This document shows positions 1 to 57,999 of a stretch of DNA of 64,000 nucleotides, piece by piece (the stretch's first letter is position 1; the number at the start of each line of letters is the position of its first letter). The position numbers and the translations under genes were made by a program. Source of the DNA: Myxocyprinus asiaticus (lineage: Eukaryota; Chordata; Actinopteri; Cypriniformes; Catostomidae); assembly GCF_019703515.2 (NCBI RefSeq), contig NC_059346.1, positions 18,483,501 through 18,547,500 on the forward strand. The letters run 5' to 3'. A model generated the notes under the pieces. It ran no database searches and was not told where the DNA came from. It worked only from the letters and a program-made list of their open reading frames with translations.

Positions 1-206
1 CTATCTTCCTCCTCACCACTCAGGTGGGTGGCGTCGGCATCACACTAACTGCTGCTAACCGTGTTGTGATCTTTGACCCGAGCTGGAACCCTGCAACAGA
101 TGCTCAGGCTGTGGACCGTGCCTACCGCATTGGCCAAACCGAAAATGTCATCATCTATCGACTCATCACCTGTGGTACCGTGGAGGAGAAGATCTACCGC
201 AGACAG
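1..206 (+). CDS. ercc6l: ercc6l (PICH), exon with end of SNF2 helicase core (partial)
   Basis: The reading frame is open from base 3 and runs into the left window edge, so the gene start is missing. About 68 codons are visible. They hold the last part of the C-terminal RecA-like lobe of a SNF2 translocase: [14 protein letters not shown] (motif V), then DPSWNP and [11 protein letters not shown] (motif VI with the arginine finger), ending EEKIYRRQ. The exon stops at CAG|GTTACA in phase 0 and joins the exon at 2687. ERCC6L/PICH is a DNA translocase that coats ultrafine anaphase bridges and is phosphorylated by PLK1; this is family knowledge. The match to ERCC6L across this exon and the next is strong. 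ERCC6 and ERCC6L2 are less likely because the next exon has ERCC6L-specific motifs and a terminal TPR. Confidence 0.93.
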
Positions 207-2686
207 GTTACACTTTTCATTTATTTAATTTTAACTTTACCACTTTACCTTAGAGCATTTCGCCTAAAGCTGTGTCTGTGAGTGTAAGAAAAGAGCATCT
301 TCAAAGCGGTCATATTATACATTTTCAACAATGTTTTTCATGATGTCCATGCACAATGTTACTTTAAAGTTTTGGTGACAACATAGCCATAATTGAATTT
401 ATCACAATGATTTTCCACTCTCTTTCTCACCCATACAATTAAACGAGGTGTTTTTTGCTGCTGTGCATTTAAGACTTAAATGTATACATGCAGTCTTCTC
501 ATGTGAAAGGGAAACAGTAATTTCCTGCACTCACACAAATGGGCATGTTTGCTTTTGGGTCCATTGTATTTAAAAGAGACTCAGATATTCAATAAAAGTT
601 CTCCTTATGTGTTCTGCATTTTAAAAAAAATTTAATATGGGTTTAGAACGATATGGGGGTGACAGAATTTTAATTTTGGGGTAAAATATTTCATTAACAG
701 TTTGTCACATTTCAGTGTAGATTGTTTTGTGAACCTGTTACAATGTAATGTTTAGGCTTAGCAAGGAGGCTGTTGTTGAAGAATGGAGAAGTTGAAAATT
801 ATATTGGACCCAGCAGCAAATCCACTCTTCTTTGAACGCAGCAAACCATTGTTCCTCATCGCATGCTGTATGTAAAGAGGACATTTCCACAGAAAGCTGA
901 AATGCACAGCAGCAAAAAACTGTTCCCCTTTAATTTTAAGGCTCAGAGATAGAGCTTTGTTGATAGTCAAATATCGATATATCGCGATACTTTTTCTCAC
1001 TTGCATATGCAACTAAAAATGTGTGCTATTAGCCACTGGCTGGTAATTTTTCAGATTTCACTCACCAGTGTTTAAGTAGTGTAGTGCCGAAGAGTTCAGC
1101 AACGGGATCATTTCACTGTGTTGAGAGTAAAAGTTTTGACTCTTTCTGTGAAATGTGTCTCCAAAGATGAAGCTCACACTCCTTGCAATCCATTTGTTAT
1201 TTAATAATGTCTCTTTTATACCCTTACTGATCTCTACAGTCAGTTACTGATCAAAAAATAAAAATAAACATTTAATTCTAATCACACATAGCACTTATGG
1301 TGTAAAGTTGCCATTCGACCAAAACAAAGACTTCTGTCAAAGTCCCAGCCGCTGGTCTTAAATGAGACCGTACCGTTTAGAACTTGTTCTGCATATCAGT
1401 GTAAATACTTGTAAATAGTACAAATTAGGCATGTAAACAACAAACATGTACCATAATTTAAGATATGCAGTTTCAAGACATATTTATTTATAGAATACAT
1501 GGACATTGTATATTTTTAAAAAGCTAAAATGTGACCAAAATGATGAAAAATGTATGATAAAATAAAAGTAGTAACATTTATATTTCTATAATTTAACAAG
1601 TTAAAAGGTCCCAGGTGTAATTAATAACAGCATTAGTGGGGCCTGGATAGCTCATCGAGTGTTAATGCTGACTACCACCCCTGGAGTCGTGAGTTCGAAT
1701 CCAGGGTGTGCTGAGCGACTCCAGCCAGGTCTCCTAAGCAACCAAATTGGCCCGGTTGCTAGGGAGGGTAGAGTCACATGGGGTAACATACTCGTAGTCG
1801 CGAGTAGTGGTTCTTGCTCTCAATGGGGCGCATGGTAAGTTGTGCGTGGATCACGGAGAGTAGCATGAGCCTCCACATGCTGTGAGTCTCCACGGTGTCA
1901 TGCACAACATGCCACATGATAAGATGCGTGGATTGACGGTCTCAGAAGCGGAAGCAACTGAGACTTGTCCTCCTCCACCCGGATTGTGGTGAGTAACCGC
2001 GCCACCATGAGGACCTGCTAAGTAGTGGGAATTGGGCATTCTAAATTGGGAGAAAAGGGGATAAAAAAAATAAAATAACAGCATTAGCTTTTGTACTATA
2101 TTTAAGCAAAATGGACATTATAACTGTAATGTACCCAAATGAATTGGAATTAAAATCTTGTTAATTGGAATTGAATCATGATATCTTTTTGTATCGTGAT
2201 ATATCAAATAGTGACGTGTATTGCGATACGTATCGTATCGTGAGGTGGCTGGTGATACCCAGTCCTTGTCAGAGAGGGTAAAAGTGGCCACCAAAAACTA
2301 AATTATGACTATTTGCTAATGTTGCCAAAGTTTATTGTTTTGTTCCAAAAATAGTCAAAATTTAGGACATCTTGGAATTATTAATTAAATACTGAAGTAA
2401 TATATGATACAAGTAAAATAATAAAATATGTCAAAAAATGACACTTCATTTTTGGGTTAGCTTTTCCTTTAAGGCTGAACTGAAGTATAGAAAAAAAGAA
2501 CATCCAATTATTTTTAATTTTACTATTTGGCAAGTAGTGGTTTCATAAAAATGTGTGAAGATGTGACAGTTAAACTAGCTGTTTTCTGGTGTGCTAGTGT
2601 CAGAAAAATAGTTCAAAATAATGCCTGAAATACAGTAACATTGTTTTTTTTTTTTTTTTTTTTTAACATTGGTTCTACCTCTACAG
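207..2686 (+). other. ercc6l intron, mostly old repeat
   Basis: GTTACA donor and CTACAG acceptor. The interior is AT-rich. Segments near 965-1000 and 2180-2262 are imperfect inverted copies of each other (runs like ATATCGATATATCGCGATAC against GTATCGTGATATATC), ending in GTGAGGTGGCTGGTGATACC. They look like the two ends of an old DNA transposon that was later hit by the SINE at 1636. No exon is seen here. Confidence 0.45.
1636..2083 (+). mobile_element. tRNA-derived SINE
   Basis: The 5' head reads like a degenerate tRNA with a box A region (TGGATAGCTCA) and a clear box B (GAGTTCGAATCC), spaced as in a pol III promoter. A longer unrelated body of about 370 bases follows and ends in an A-rich tail (GGGGATAAAAAAAATAAAA). 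It sits inside the ercc6l intron. The subfamily was not identified. Confidence 0.75.
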
Positions 2687-4648
2687 GTGTTTAAAGATTC
2701 TCTTATACGGCAGACAACCGGTGACAAGAAAAACCCCTTCCGTTACTTCAGCAAGCAGGAGCTGCGAGAACTGTTTAACCTCGAGGATCCACGCACATCC
2801 TCCACTCAGCAGCAACTACAGGCCATGCATTCGCAAAGTCGCCGCTCTGATACGAAACTGGACCAGCACATCGCTCGCCTTCACAGTATGGAGATGTTTG
2901 GCATCTCCGATCATGACCTAATGTTCACTAAAGAGGCAGCTGCTGATGAAGACGTCCCTGAGAATGCAGAATCGCATCATTACATACAGACTCGAGTCCA
3001 GAAAGCACAAGAGCTTATGCAGGCAGAATCAGAACTACATGGCCAGCTGATGGACAGCATGGCCCAGAACACTGAACCGGCTTGGCTCAGGCTGTCAGGG
3101 CAGCGTGGACTGCAGACATCTGCCGGTAGAGACTGCCCAGCCCCTCCTTGTACCAAAGACTTGCCAGTTATGGTGGATCTGACTCATAACAGTTTTGATG
3201 AGCCAGAACTGGAGGAGGAAGAGGAGCAGAACTCACTGTCTGTCGAGGAAGTTGTAGGTGGAGGTGTGCTTGTGGATGACGCATCATCTCAGTCAGGTGG
3301 AAAAAGGGATTCCACTGTTGTGAAGACTGAGATTAGCCCTGCTGCTGACAGATTGGCTCATAGTCAGCATGTAATCACGCTGGATGACAGTTTAAATGTG
3401 GCGGATGAGCAACAAAACTCTGTACACACCTCATCAATGCTCTCACACCAGTTCCCCAAGCTGGGAGACCTTTCTGTAATGTCTGATCATCTTGATGACG
3501 AAAAAGCTCAGACTGACAGTCCCCATTCAAATCTGCTCTCATCGCCCTCATCTCCAATGGCCACTGCAAGGGAGTCGTCTAAGGTGGAGATAGAGTTGCT
3601 TCAAGGAAACTTCAATTTGCAGCTTGAGGACAGTGCAGATATGTTCTCCGTTGAGGATGAGGAAGTTCATGAAGAAGGGGAGTCAGTAGCAGAGGAAAGT
3701 GCAGAGTTTCAGCTTCAGATGGATATCAGTGGAGAGAAACTGGAAACAGCCAGTATCCATGTCAGCAGACCAGTCAGTAACCAAAACAACAGTGGAATCA
3801 GAATCCATAACAACAGTGGAATCAGAAACCATAACAACAGTGAGGTCAGTAAGCATGAATCTCTTATAAGACAGCATTCTGCTTTGAACACAACTGCAGA
3901 TGACTCCTTTGTGCATTCTGTTCGGACAAAGAAAAAGAGGCAGGTCATCTCTGACAGTGAAGAAGAAGAGGAGGACGAAGAGTCAGAGAGGCCATGTTTA
4001 AGTAGCAGCCCATTGGCTGGTGGCCTTAGCAGCCTGGGCTCCTCCACACCAAAATCCTCTCTGATTGACAGTTCTCGACTCAGGCGCAGCCTGAATACCT
4101 CAGTGGCATCAAGAAGGTCTCTTGTGATGTCTGTGCTCGACAATGATTCTGACGAGGAGTCAGCAGAGCTTATTGATGGAACCTACGAATCAGATCAGCC
4201 ATCTGAAGCCAGTGAAACTCATGCAGATGAATCTGTGATGGAAGAGGAAGAGCCAAGTGGAGAGACTCTAAACACAGAGGAGTGTAAAAGTGATGAGGAG
4301 GATGAGCTTGAAGAGGAAAAAGAAAGTGTAGAGTCAAGAGGAGACAAGGAGCAAGAAGAATGGCACAGTGCCTTAACCGAATCCACTGAAGATGTTGAAC
4401 TAGAGTCTAGTGAAATGATGGACCAGTGTGCCCCAGTTCTTCCAGTTAGTTCCTTTAGCAGTGATGTGACAGCCACAAAAGAGGACACATACGAGTCACT
4501 GGTTCTTTCTGGTAAACATAGTTTGGCAGAAGGTAGGAAGCAGGAAGCTCTGGATTTCTTTCTGAAGGCGATTGACATAAATACCGGTGACGCTGAGATC
4601 CAACTCCTGATTATTCAGTTGTACAGACAACTTAGCCTGGGAAATTAA
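2687..4648 (+). CDS. ercc6l: ercc6l (PICH), large terminal coding exon
   Basis: The exon follows a T-rich tract and the acceptor CTCTACAG, and begins VFKDSLIRQTTG in phase 0. It codes for 653 residues and ends at TAA 4646-4648. Visible parts, in order: the post-helicase brace KNPFRYFSKQELRELF and the GISDHDLM motif typical of ERCC6L; a long acidic, Ser-rich linker; SLNTSVASRRSLVMSVLD, which aligns with the conserved C-terminal PICH motif; a second acidic stretch; and a final TPR-like repeat (ESLVLSGKHSLAEGRKQEAL onward). Human PICH also carries TPRs at both ends. The linker contains a short repeated block of Asn/Ser/Gly/Ile residues (NNSGIRIHNNSGIRNHNNSE, 3793-3840). No disruption is seen, so the gene looks functional. 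It converges on map7d2. Confidence 0.95.
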   Translation: MFKDSLIRQTTGDKKNPFRYFSKQELRELFNLEDPRTSSTQQQLQAMHSQSRRSDTKLDQHIARLHSMEMFGISDHDLMFTKEAAADEDVPENAESHHYIQTRVQKAQELMQAESELHGQLMDSMAQNTEPAWLRLSGQRGLQTSAGRDCPAPPCTKDLPVMVDLTHNSFDEPELEEEEEQNSLSVEEVVGGGVLVDDASSQSGGKRDSTVVKTEISPAADRLAHSQHVITLDDSLNVADEQQNSVHTSSMLSHQFPKLGDLSVMSDHLDDEKAQTDSPHSNLLSSPSSPMATARESSKVEIELLQGNFNLQLEDSADMFSVEDEEVHEEGESVAEESAEFQLQMDISGEKLETASIHVSRPVSNQNNSGIRIHNNSGIRNHNNSEVSKHESLIRQHSALNTTADDSFVHSVRTKKKRQVISDSEEEEEDEESERPCLSSSPLAGGLSSLGSSTPKSSLIDSSRLRRSLNTSVASRRSLVMSVLDNDSDEESAELIDGTYESDQPSEASETHADESVMEEEEPSGETLNTEECKSDEEDELEEEKESVESRGDKEQEEWHSALTESTEDVELESSEMMDQCAPVLPVSSFSSDVTATKEDTYESLVLSGKHSLAEGRKQEALDFFLKAIDINTGDAEIQLLIIQLYRQLSLGN

Positions 4649-4766
4649 ACAATGCATACACACATGTAAGATTTTATCTTATCTGTACCATATAGAGACA
4701 TTTTTGTCATGTGTTTTGCACAGACTAAATATGATAGAAGCTACAGAAAAGGCCAGACGAGCTAGT

Positions 4767-4772
4767 TAATAA
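4767..4772 (+). terminator. Polyadenylation signal of ercc6l
   Basis: AATAAA lies about 120 bases after the ercc6l stop codon, followed by a T-rich tract from 4803. This is the first canonical signal downstream and fits a short 3' UTR. Confidence 0.6.
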
Positions 4773-5757
4773 AAGTATATTGTGTATCTTAAAACAGTTC
4801 ATGTTTTTTTTTTTCAACAACCTGGATGTTGTTCTTGGTTTATTGATTTTCCTTAATTTTTTTCTCTTTTGTTTGAGATGCATTCCATTTATCGTATTCC
4901 AGCACAAAGTGGATTGTGGGGAAACAAATAATTAAAAAATATTTCGTAGCTTGTTTCCTGTATGATTTTTTTTCCTTTTTTTTTTTTTCTGAATTCCAGA
5001 GATGAATCTATTTTATTTTTTACTGTTAGGATTGTGTTTCCTGCAATAAGAACACATGTGAATGTCAAATCGTACTAAGTAAAAATAGTAGTATAATAGT
5101 AATAGGGCTTCTGACTGCTTGTGCATCTCAGGAATAGATGGCAGGTACAATCCATCAGAAGCTCTTACCTGGAAAAAGTTCTGTTTCAATTTAAGGTTAC
5201 ATCCACACTATTAGGAATACATTTCGAAAACTGATTCGTGTGGAAATGGCCTAAGACTCTTACATTTAAGTTGAGCCCAATTTCCACAAAAAATAATCTT
5301 GACACATACCAGTTTTTAATAGCTAACTAAAAATGTGTTGACAGAAATCCACTTACAATTAAAGTCTAAGGGAGAATCGTTGTACGTATGTAAGCTCGTA
5401 ACTGCCAACATGTTTATGTTGTCATCATACAATTATAACTACTGTAACTTTAAATTAATGGTCTCTATGAGCATTGACTCCCTTTTTAATGGAAAGGATC
5501 ACCTCAGCAGTTTACACAATCTAACATTTTCTGTTAACAGAGGCAGTAAATTATTACACTTGGTCAACTTCTCAATCATTGTAGCTTTTGTTTAAAATCA
5601 TGTGGAATATACTGTACATTTACTTTACATTTTCTTGCCAGATGCTTTTGAACCAAAGCAATTTACATTAAAGTGCATAAACTGAGGATGTCAAAATTAA
5701 GTTTGAACAAATTATCTACCTAAAGGGTGTTACTGGACTGTACATTACATACTGTGA
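4773..5757. other. Intergenic DNA after ercc6l
   Basis: AT-rich, with T runs near 4803 and 4970-4990. A short piece at about 5630-5680 resembles the end of a fish SINE, read on the minus strand. I see no gene. Confidence 0.5.
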
Positions 5758-7095
5758 AGGTTTCACTTAATGACCGACCGATTTATCAGTCGGCCGATAT
5801 TAGCCTTTCACCGATATATCGGTATCGGCGTATATGTTTACCGATATGCGCAGATACGGAAACTTTTTTTCAGAACATATAATGCAGAAAACAATGCTTT
5901 AGAATTGGTGTCATAACATAGTTTGTCCAGCAGAGTGTGCTCCGACTACATTGTTTAAAGAACTGAGCTGAGGTGGCTCTGCAGACAGGGCGGAGTTAAG
6001 TGGTGTCTTCTCGGTAAGTTGCTAACTAGTTTGTGAAATAAATATTGGAAAGTTAATAAACAATGACCCCATCATTTTCCCTTTTCAATATAACTAATAT
6101 AATGTTAACCTTGTCCCTGACAACCATGTCACTCATGTTTATTATATATGTTTGTTATGTTAGCCAGCTATAGTTTATCAGAGCATCTTTTTGCAGCTCA
6201 GCAGACAATGGTGCGGTGGTGGATTGTGTCTGTTGAGTGTTGATTGCACGCTATGTTGTTACCTAGTTAGTGAGACGCAATGCTGGAAAGTAAATAAAGT
6301 CCATCTTTTGCTCTCTGTGAAAACGAGCTTATAGCTAACTAGCTAACCACGTAGCTACTTTCATACCTTGCAGCTGAGTGGAAGCTAATGTGTAAACGTA
6401 TTCACCAAACTGTTTTATTCAGGATTCACGGTTTGTTACCCCCTTCAACCGAACAATTCCAGTCGTTGCATTTATAAAATGTAATATTTAAAAGTCTGGT
6501 TTTCCACCATTGAAAGTTTCCCCTGAACTTGTATAGCAGAATACGGTGTAACACCGCTGCCGCTGTTTATCTATTTATAATTTTAATTTATTCTTTATTT
6601 AAATGGTCAGCAATTGACTGATACTAAACAGTACTGATATTTATTTAGCTATTTAATGTATTTTGATTTATTCTTTAATTAAATGGTCAGCAATTGACTT
6701 ATACTAAACAGTACTGATGTTTATTTAGCTATTTATTGTATTTTTATTTAGCCTTTATTTAAATGGTGAGCAACTGACTGATACTAAACATACAGTACTG
6801 ATGTTTATTAAGATATTGTATTTTTATTCTTTATTTTCTCAGTGTTCATTCTAGAATCTGTTGACAATGTGTAATAATAATGTTAAATATTCTTTGATTA
6901 AAAATATTTAAGAAAGCAGCTTTCTGAGTACCTTTGCGTAATAATATCGGTGCAAAATCCACACAGAAAAGGTCTGTTTTTATTCCAGCTCAAAAATGAA
7001 CTATATCAGCTAACATATCGGTAATCGGTGAATTTTTCCTCTCTAAAATCAGTCTAAAAAAATCCCATAATCAGTCGGGCTCTAGTTTCACTCTG
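5758..7095. mobile_element. Non-autonomous DNA transposon with CCGATA-rich ends
   Basis: The left end (GACCGACCGATTTATCAGTC, then ACCGATATATCGG) and the right end (ATATCGGTAATCGGTGA, then CAGTCGGGCTCTAG) are inverted versions of each other, of the GGGCCCGACCGATA type seen in fish hAT-like repeats. No transposase frame is present. The interior carries an 80-base tandem repeat. Exact ends and target duplication were not resolved. Confidence 0.6.
6596..6840. repeat. 80-base tandem repeat, three copies
   Basis: AAATGGTCAGCAATTGAC or close variants start at 6601, 6681 and 6761, each followed by ATACTAAACA and CAGTACTGAT. The period is 80 bases, and the third unit carries a small insertion. It lies inside the transposon at 5758-7095. 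Confidence 0.85.
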
Positions 7096-8741
7096 TGACC
7101 GATCATCATCTTAGCATTAATTTTTAACAGGATCAATCAATTAGTAATTAGTATTAGTATCATAAACATTAAAGGAAAGATTATATGCTGATGTTATTTA
7201 AAATTACTTAATTCTGTTCATACATGTGAAAACTTACATCATTCTCCAAAAACTAGATAAAGCATGTGGCCTTACAGCAGGTAGTGTTATTGTGCAATCA
7301 ACAATTTAACTGGAGTCAATTACACAGTAGTAGACTCATTTCTCGAATTAAGTGTGAAAATTAAGAGTAAATTCTGCAATAATGTGGTGTGTACAGGAAT
7401 GAAATTCAGAGACGAGATCTTATTCCAACATGTACATAAGACACATGAGCTGGTAAAGATAGTTTATTTGTTTATTTCTAGGTCTATAATTAGCACTTGA
7501 TGCTCATGCTACCATGCACCTCATAGTACTACACAATCACATTTTAAATTCACTGCAGTACTGCTTTGACAACCTAGAGAATGAAGCAGAGACACTTGGA
7601 GTTACCATCTTATAACCTGGTCCAGAGGTACTCTGAAAGCTAATTATGCAATTTTTCAAGTATCCTTTTTTTTGTTTGTTTTTTTTGTTTTTTGTGCATC
7701 CACACAATTTAGAGCAATTATGCAAGAAACCTTCATCTCTCATACCCACCCACTCTAGAAATATGTACACCTGAAACACTCACAGACTATTAAAATGTTT
7801 TGTTAAGTAAAAGCACACCAGTGGGTATTTGGTTTGGACCACAATACTTTCGTTGATGTCAAGGAATAAAATCAATACTGACATAATTGGTTTACTTTTG
7901 TCAAAAGAAGTTCTGCGAAATAGATTGAAGCTACCTTGATAAGAACAGTGATAGTAATTTAACTAATTTAAGTTCAGTTAATTATTGGTAAACTAGGGCT
8001 TTAAAATAGGCTTACTGCCTTGAAATTTTATATTATACATGCTATATTCACCAGTGACCAACATGATATTGAAAGAGGTGAATTCTCCATTGTGCTGATG
8101 CACAGCAGTACAAGCATTTATAGCAAACTGGGTGTTCAGTAAACTGTGATGCACGACAAAGAATCTTAGTCAGTTGAACACAGAATACACAGCAATTACT
8201 CAACCAAACAATTTAGAATAATAATATTTTACCAATGAGAGAAAGTCATTACAAGAAACCTTCATATCATGTATTTCTAACTACAAAGAGTTAATATTAC
8301 ACATTATGAATGACTCCATAGAGTTTCGGTTCCTAAAATGTAAGAGTAACCACTCAGTGTTCTGTCTTATACATTCAAAGTATTATGTCCAAACCCTCTT
8401 ACTAGCAATTTTGGCCATTATTATTGATATATGAAAAAACATCCATACAAAGCACGCATATCATATCTAGCGTCCACTTCACACTTCAGTTAAATTCTGT
8501 CCAAAATACTGAACCAGGCAGCCTGGGCTTTGTCACAATGGTTGAAAACTTGATCTTTGTGTTGAAATAGATAGGAGGATATCATATAATTTGTAATGAG
8601 AAGATCAGAACTCGATGGAAGAATTTAGCACTCATGCCCAGCAATGAAGAAATATTTTTCTCTTCTTCATTTCCATTTTTTCTCCTTTCTGCTTTTCTGT
8701 TGTAAGAGATCCTTGATTATCCTCACAGTCTGCTGCGCCAA
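7096..8741. other. Intergenic DNA or 3' flank of map7d2
   Basis: AT-rich sequence without a recognisable gene or long repeat. If the map7d2 transcript uses the terminal exon at 8742-8761, part of this stretch is its 3' UTR. Confidence 0.4.
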
Positions 8742-8761
8742 TTAACTCTCTGTCACATTAC
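8742..8761 (-). CDS. map7d2: Possible original terminal exon of map7d2
   Basis: After acceptor TTCATTAAACAG comes GT AAT GTG ACA GAG AGT TAA, which continues the frame if the donor after exon 18 (10419) is spliced. It would give GNVTES and a stop. The sequence downstream would be 3' UTR. Supported only by splice consensus and phase. Confidence 0.35.
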
Positions 8762-8843
8762 CTGTTTAATGAACAAAAGGGTAAAGTCTAAGTTAGTAGT
8801 AGATCATAGTTGCATGTGTATATGTCCATTCATGTTTATTATA

Positions 8844-10248
8844 CAGTGGGGTCAAAAAGTCTGAGACCACTATAGTGAAAATCCATCTATTCTGCACTTT
8901 TCTAATACATTTGTTTGTTTTTTTCATTACAAATTATATTATCGCCATAACAATTTTTTGTGAAAAGTTGACTTAACATGAATGTCAGAATTTCATAGCA
9001 TTTATGTGTCATTTTTGCTTTAATGACAGCATGCACTCAAGCTGACATGGACTCCACAAGTTTGTATAAAACCTGATGATCCATGTAATTCCAGTATGAT
9101 TTGAGAATGTTGTTACATAGATCATCTTGTGCTCTAATGAAAGTACAGTAAGGAAATCGGTAACACTTTACAATAAGGTAACATTTGTTAACATTATTTA
9201 ACAACATTAGTTAACATGAACTAACAATGATCAACATGTTTACAGCATTTTTCAATATTAGTTAATGTTAATTTCAAAATATAAACTAAAAAATATTTCT
9301 GCAGGTTGTTCAGTTTACTTAATTATAATGAACTAAAGCAGCACAATTCTAGAACATTCTGTCACAACTTGATTTCATTCTATACAATTTAATTTGTACA
9401 AATTTTATTTTACTTAATCCATTTGAGTTGGGACTACATAATGCATTTTTTAGCATTGATGAAACTGGGCAGCGGATTTCCATTTCCCAGCATGCTGTGC
9501 TTGGGACTGGATGGGGTGAACAAATGTTGAAATTAAGTCTTATTTTATGCATTTTTGAGCAAATTGAGAATAGGAGATTTGTTAATGTTCTGTTATATTG
9601 GTATTTAAAAAGATTGTGTGTTATGCTGGAGTTTTGGGGGTGACCATTGAGGCGACGAATGGCTTTTGTGCTTCGGCTGAGGATGGACTTTCACAGTGAT
9701 GTGTGATTTGAGTGCTGCTGAGCTCTTAAAGTAGTTGCAATTAAATTGACAGTGCAACAGTTTAACTGTCCTTACACTTGCTCACCTCGTACATACAAAT
9801 TATTAATAAAATAAATTAAGTTGGACCAACATAAGAAAATAAGGGTAATGACTTAACAATGAACAATTGTATTTTTATTAACTAACATTAACAACGATTA
9901 ATAAATGCTGTAAACAATATATTGCTAATCGTTTGTTCATGATACCTAATGCATTAACTAATGTTAATGAAGGGAACATTATTGTAAATTGTTACCAGGA
10001 AATCTGACTAGTTCAGTTGTAAAACAAAAGAGAATAACTTGGTAAATTAGCTTTTCTTTTCTTGTTTTTTACCTATAAATATGTGCAGAATCTACAACAT
10101 TTCCTATTAATTTTACTTCATAACATTTCTTTGTTTAAAATGGTAAAAAAAAATAAAAATCCTTATGAATACATTTTTATTTTTCAAGTTTAAAATCGAT
10201 TTTGAATCTCAGATTTTCAATGTGGTCTCAGACTTTTGGACCTCGCTG
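8844..10248. mobile_element. Tc1/mariner-like non-autonomous element
   Basis: Termini CAGTGGGGTCAAAAAGTCTG on the left and CAGACTTTTGGACCTCGCTG on the right form an imperfect inverted repeat, flanked by TA on both sides. No transposase frame is seen. A second element (9159-9996) is inserted in it. Confidence 0.8.
9159..9996. mobile_element. hAT-like non-autonomous element, GGTAACACTTTA type
   Basis: The left end GGTAACACTTTACAATAAGG and right end ATTATTGTAAATTGTTACC are inverted repeats. AGGAAATC directly flanks both ends (9151-9158 and 9997-10004), a perfect 8-bp duplication that points to the hAT superfamily. It is nested in the Tc1-like element. Confidence 0.88.
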
Positions 10249-10422
10249 TATGTAGAGGACAGAAAACTATTTGTTATCTAAAATTAACGTTAATACATCT
10301 GTTTTTATGTTATCCTATCTATGTTTATTAAGTTCTTGTAATTGCTTATAGACAAAGTCTTTATAATCAGATCTTCTTTCTATTTTGCATATAAGTATCT
10401 GAATTACCTCCAACTTACCCAT

Positions 10423-56702
<46,280 letters not shown>

Positions 56703-56830
56703 CTTCACGGTCCACCGGCGGCTCTCCCACCCGCTCCGACAAGATGCAATGTCACGAACAGCGCCGCAGCAAAATAATTCAAGCCAAGAGAAACAGCATA
56801 GCAAGCTCCTTCCTGGACTGTCGCTGCGCT
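56703..56830 (-). promoter_or_regulatory. Probable map7d2 5' UTR and promoter region
   Basis: Local CpG-rich stretch (CACGGTCCACCGGCGG, CACCCGCTCCGAC, CAGCGCCGCAGC) just upstream of the start codon, in otherwise AT-rich DNA. No TATA box is obvious. The transcription start cannot be fixed from sequence. Confidence 0.4.
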
Positions 56831-57347
56831 ACCGGGACCTATCCGATTTCCACAATCTCAGCACAATGCGTTCTGTGGTGGTTTCGCAGATTGTTAGATA
56901 TGCGCTGATGAATCGATTCAGAGGTTGTAAGTTATTCACACACAGCAGGTGTGTTCTGTTTAGCTTGTCCAGGGTTCTATACACATTACAATAGAGAACA
57001 ATATTGAGCGTGTGTGTTGTGAAAAGTCTTTTGGTGTACAAGAGATGCTGGACAGCGCAGCAGTGCTGAATCTCTGGGTGACGTCATCTATAGCGATGAA
57101 ACGAGGTAAATGCACACGGAGAACACAAAAAGCCCACGAAGGTAACATGAATGTGCATACTTGTGAATGAAGCACAACCAAGCCAAACTTTTCAAATGTC
57201 ACTTTTTAATATATATTTAGGGCAAAGCAATTATTTAAATAATAATAATAATAAAATCTAAATCTTAAATTTTGATCTAAAATCTAGATCTTAATCCACC
57301 CTGCAAACACTGAACGTTCCTAGGTGAACGTTCTCATTAGGTTCTAT

Positions 57348-57600
57348 TTTTATAACGTTCCCAGAACATTGCAGCTAGGTTTTTGTGTGGCAAACAAAAA
57401 ATAACTCATACAGAACGTATGAGTTCAAAGAACTCTAATGGTTATATTTAGGTTTTATTTTCATAAACATTCCCAGAACATTGCAGCTAGGTTTTTGTGT
57501 GGCAAACAAAAAATAACTCATACAGAACGTATGAGTTCAAAGAACTCTAATGGTTATATTTAGGTTTTATTTTCATAAACATTCCCAGAACATTCCAGAA
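57348..57600. repeat. 112-base tandem repeat, 2.2 copies
   Basis: CCCAGAACATT starts at 57360, 57472 and 57584, a period of 112. The first two units are nearly identical and contain the palindrome CATACAGAACGTATG. The array lies between map7d2 and the eif1ax pseudogene. Confidence 0.88.
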
Positions 57601-57889
57601 ATCCACAAATACTGTATAAACGCAGGTATTTCTGTATTTAGACCTTTAGTTATAATAACCAACAATCGCACTAATCCTTCTAAAGTAACATTTGTTAAAT
57701 AAATAATTGGCCTTCTTAATGTTTTTCATTTAAATGTGTAAAAACTGGGCGGTGTCTTGCAGCACTGAGGGGTCGCACAGAGAACACGTTCTTGCGTTAA
57801 AAAGCTACACAGTGCAACGCCTATAACAGATTTTATTTATTTTTTTACTCGACACGGCGTCTAAAAACTCAGCGCTCCTGCGTTAGAAG

Positions 57890-57890
57890 A

Positions 57891-57924
<34 letters not shown>
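57890..57924. repeat. Poly(A) tract
   Basis: About 34 consecutive A, following ACTCAGCGCTCCTGCGTTAG. It may be the tail of an unrecognised retroelement. Confidence 0.8.
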
Positions 57925-57925
<1 letters not shown>

Positions 57926-57999
57926 GCTTTGAGACTTTTGGTCCCAAACATCGAATCACAGGTATCTAGAAGGAAAGTTTGAGGTTAATGTTGACAGAG

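Noticed and set aside
1636..1720. Possible functional tRNA gene
   Set aside because: The cloverleaf cannot be completed, and a long unrelated body with an A-rich tail follows, so it is a SINE head.
3375..4578. Several antisense frames over ercc6l (up to 142 codons)
   Set aside because: Ser- and Leu-rich translations are the shadows of the acidic Glu/Ser-rich sense coding sequence.
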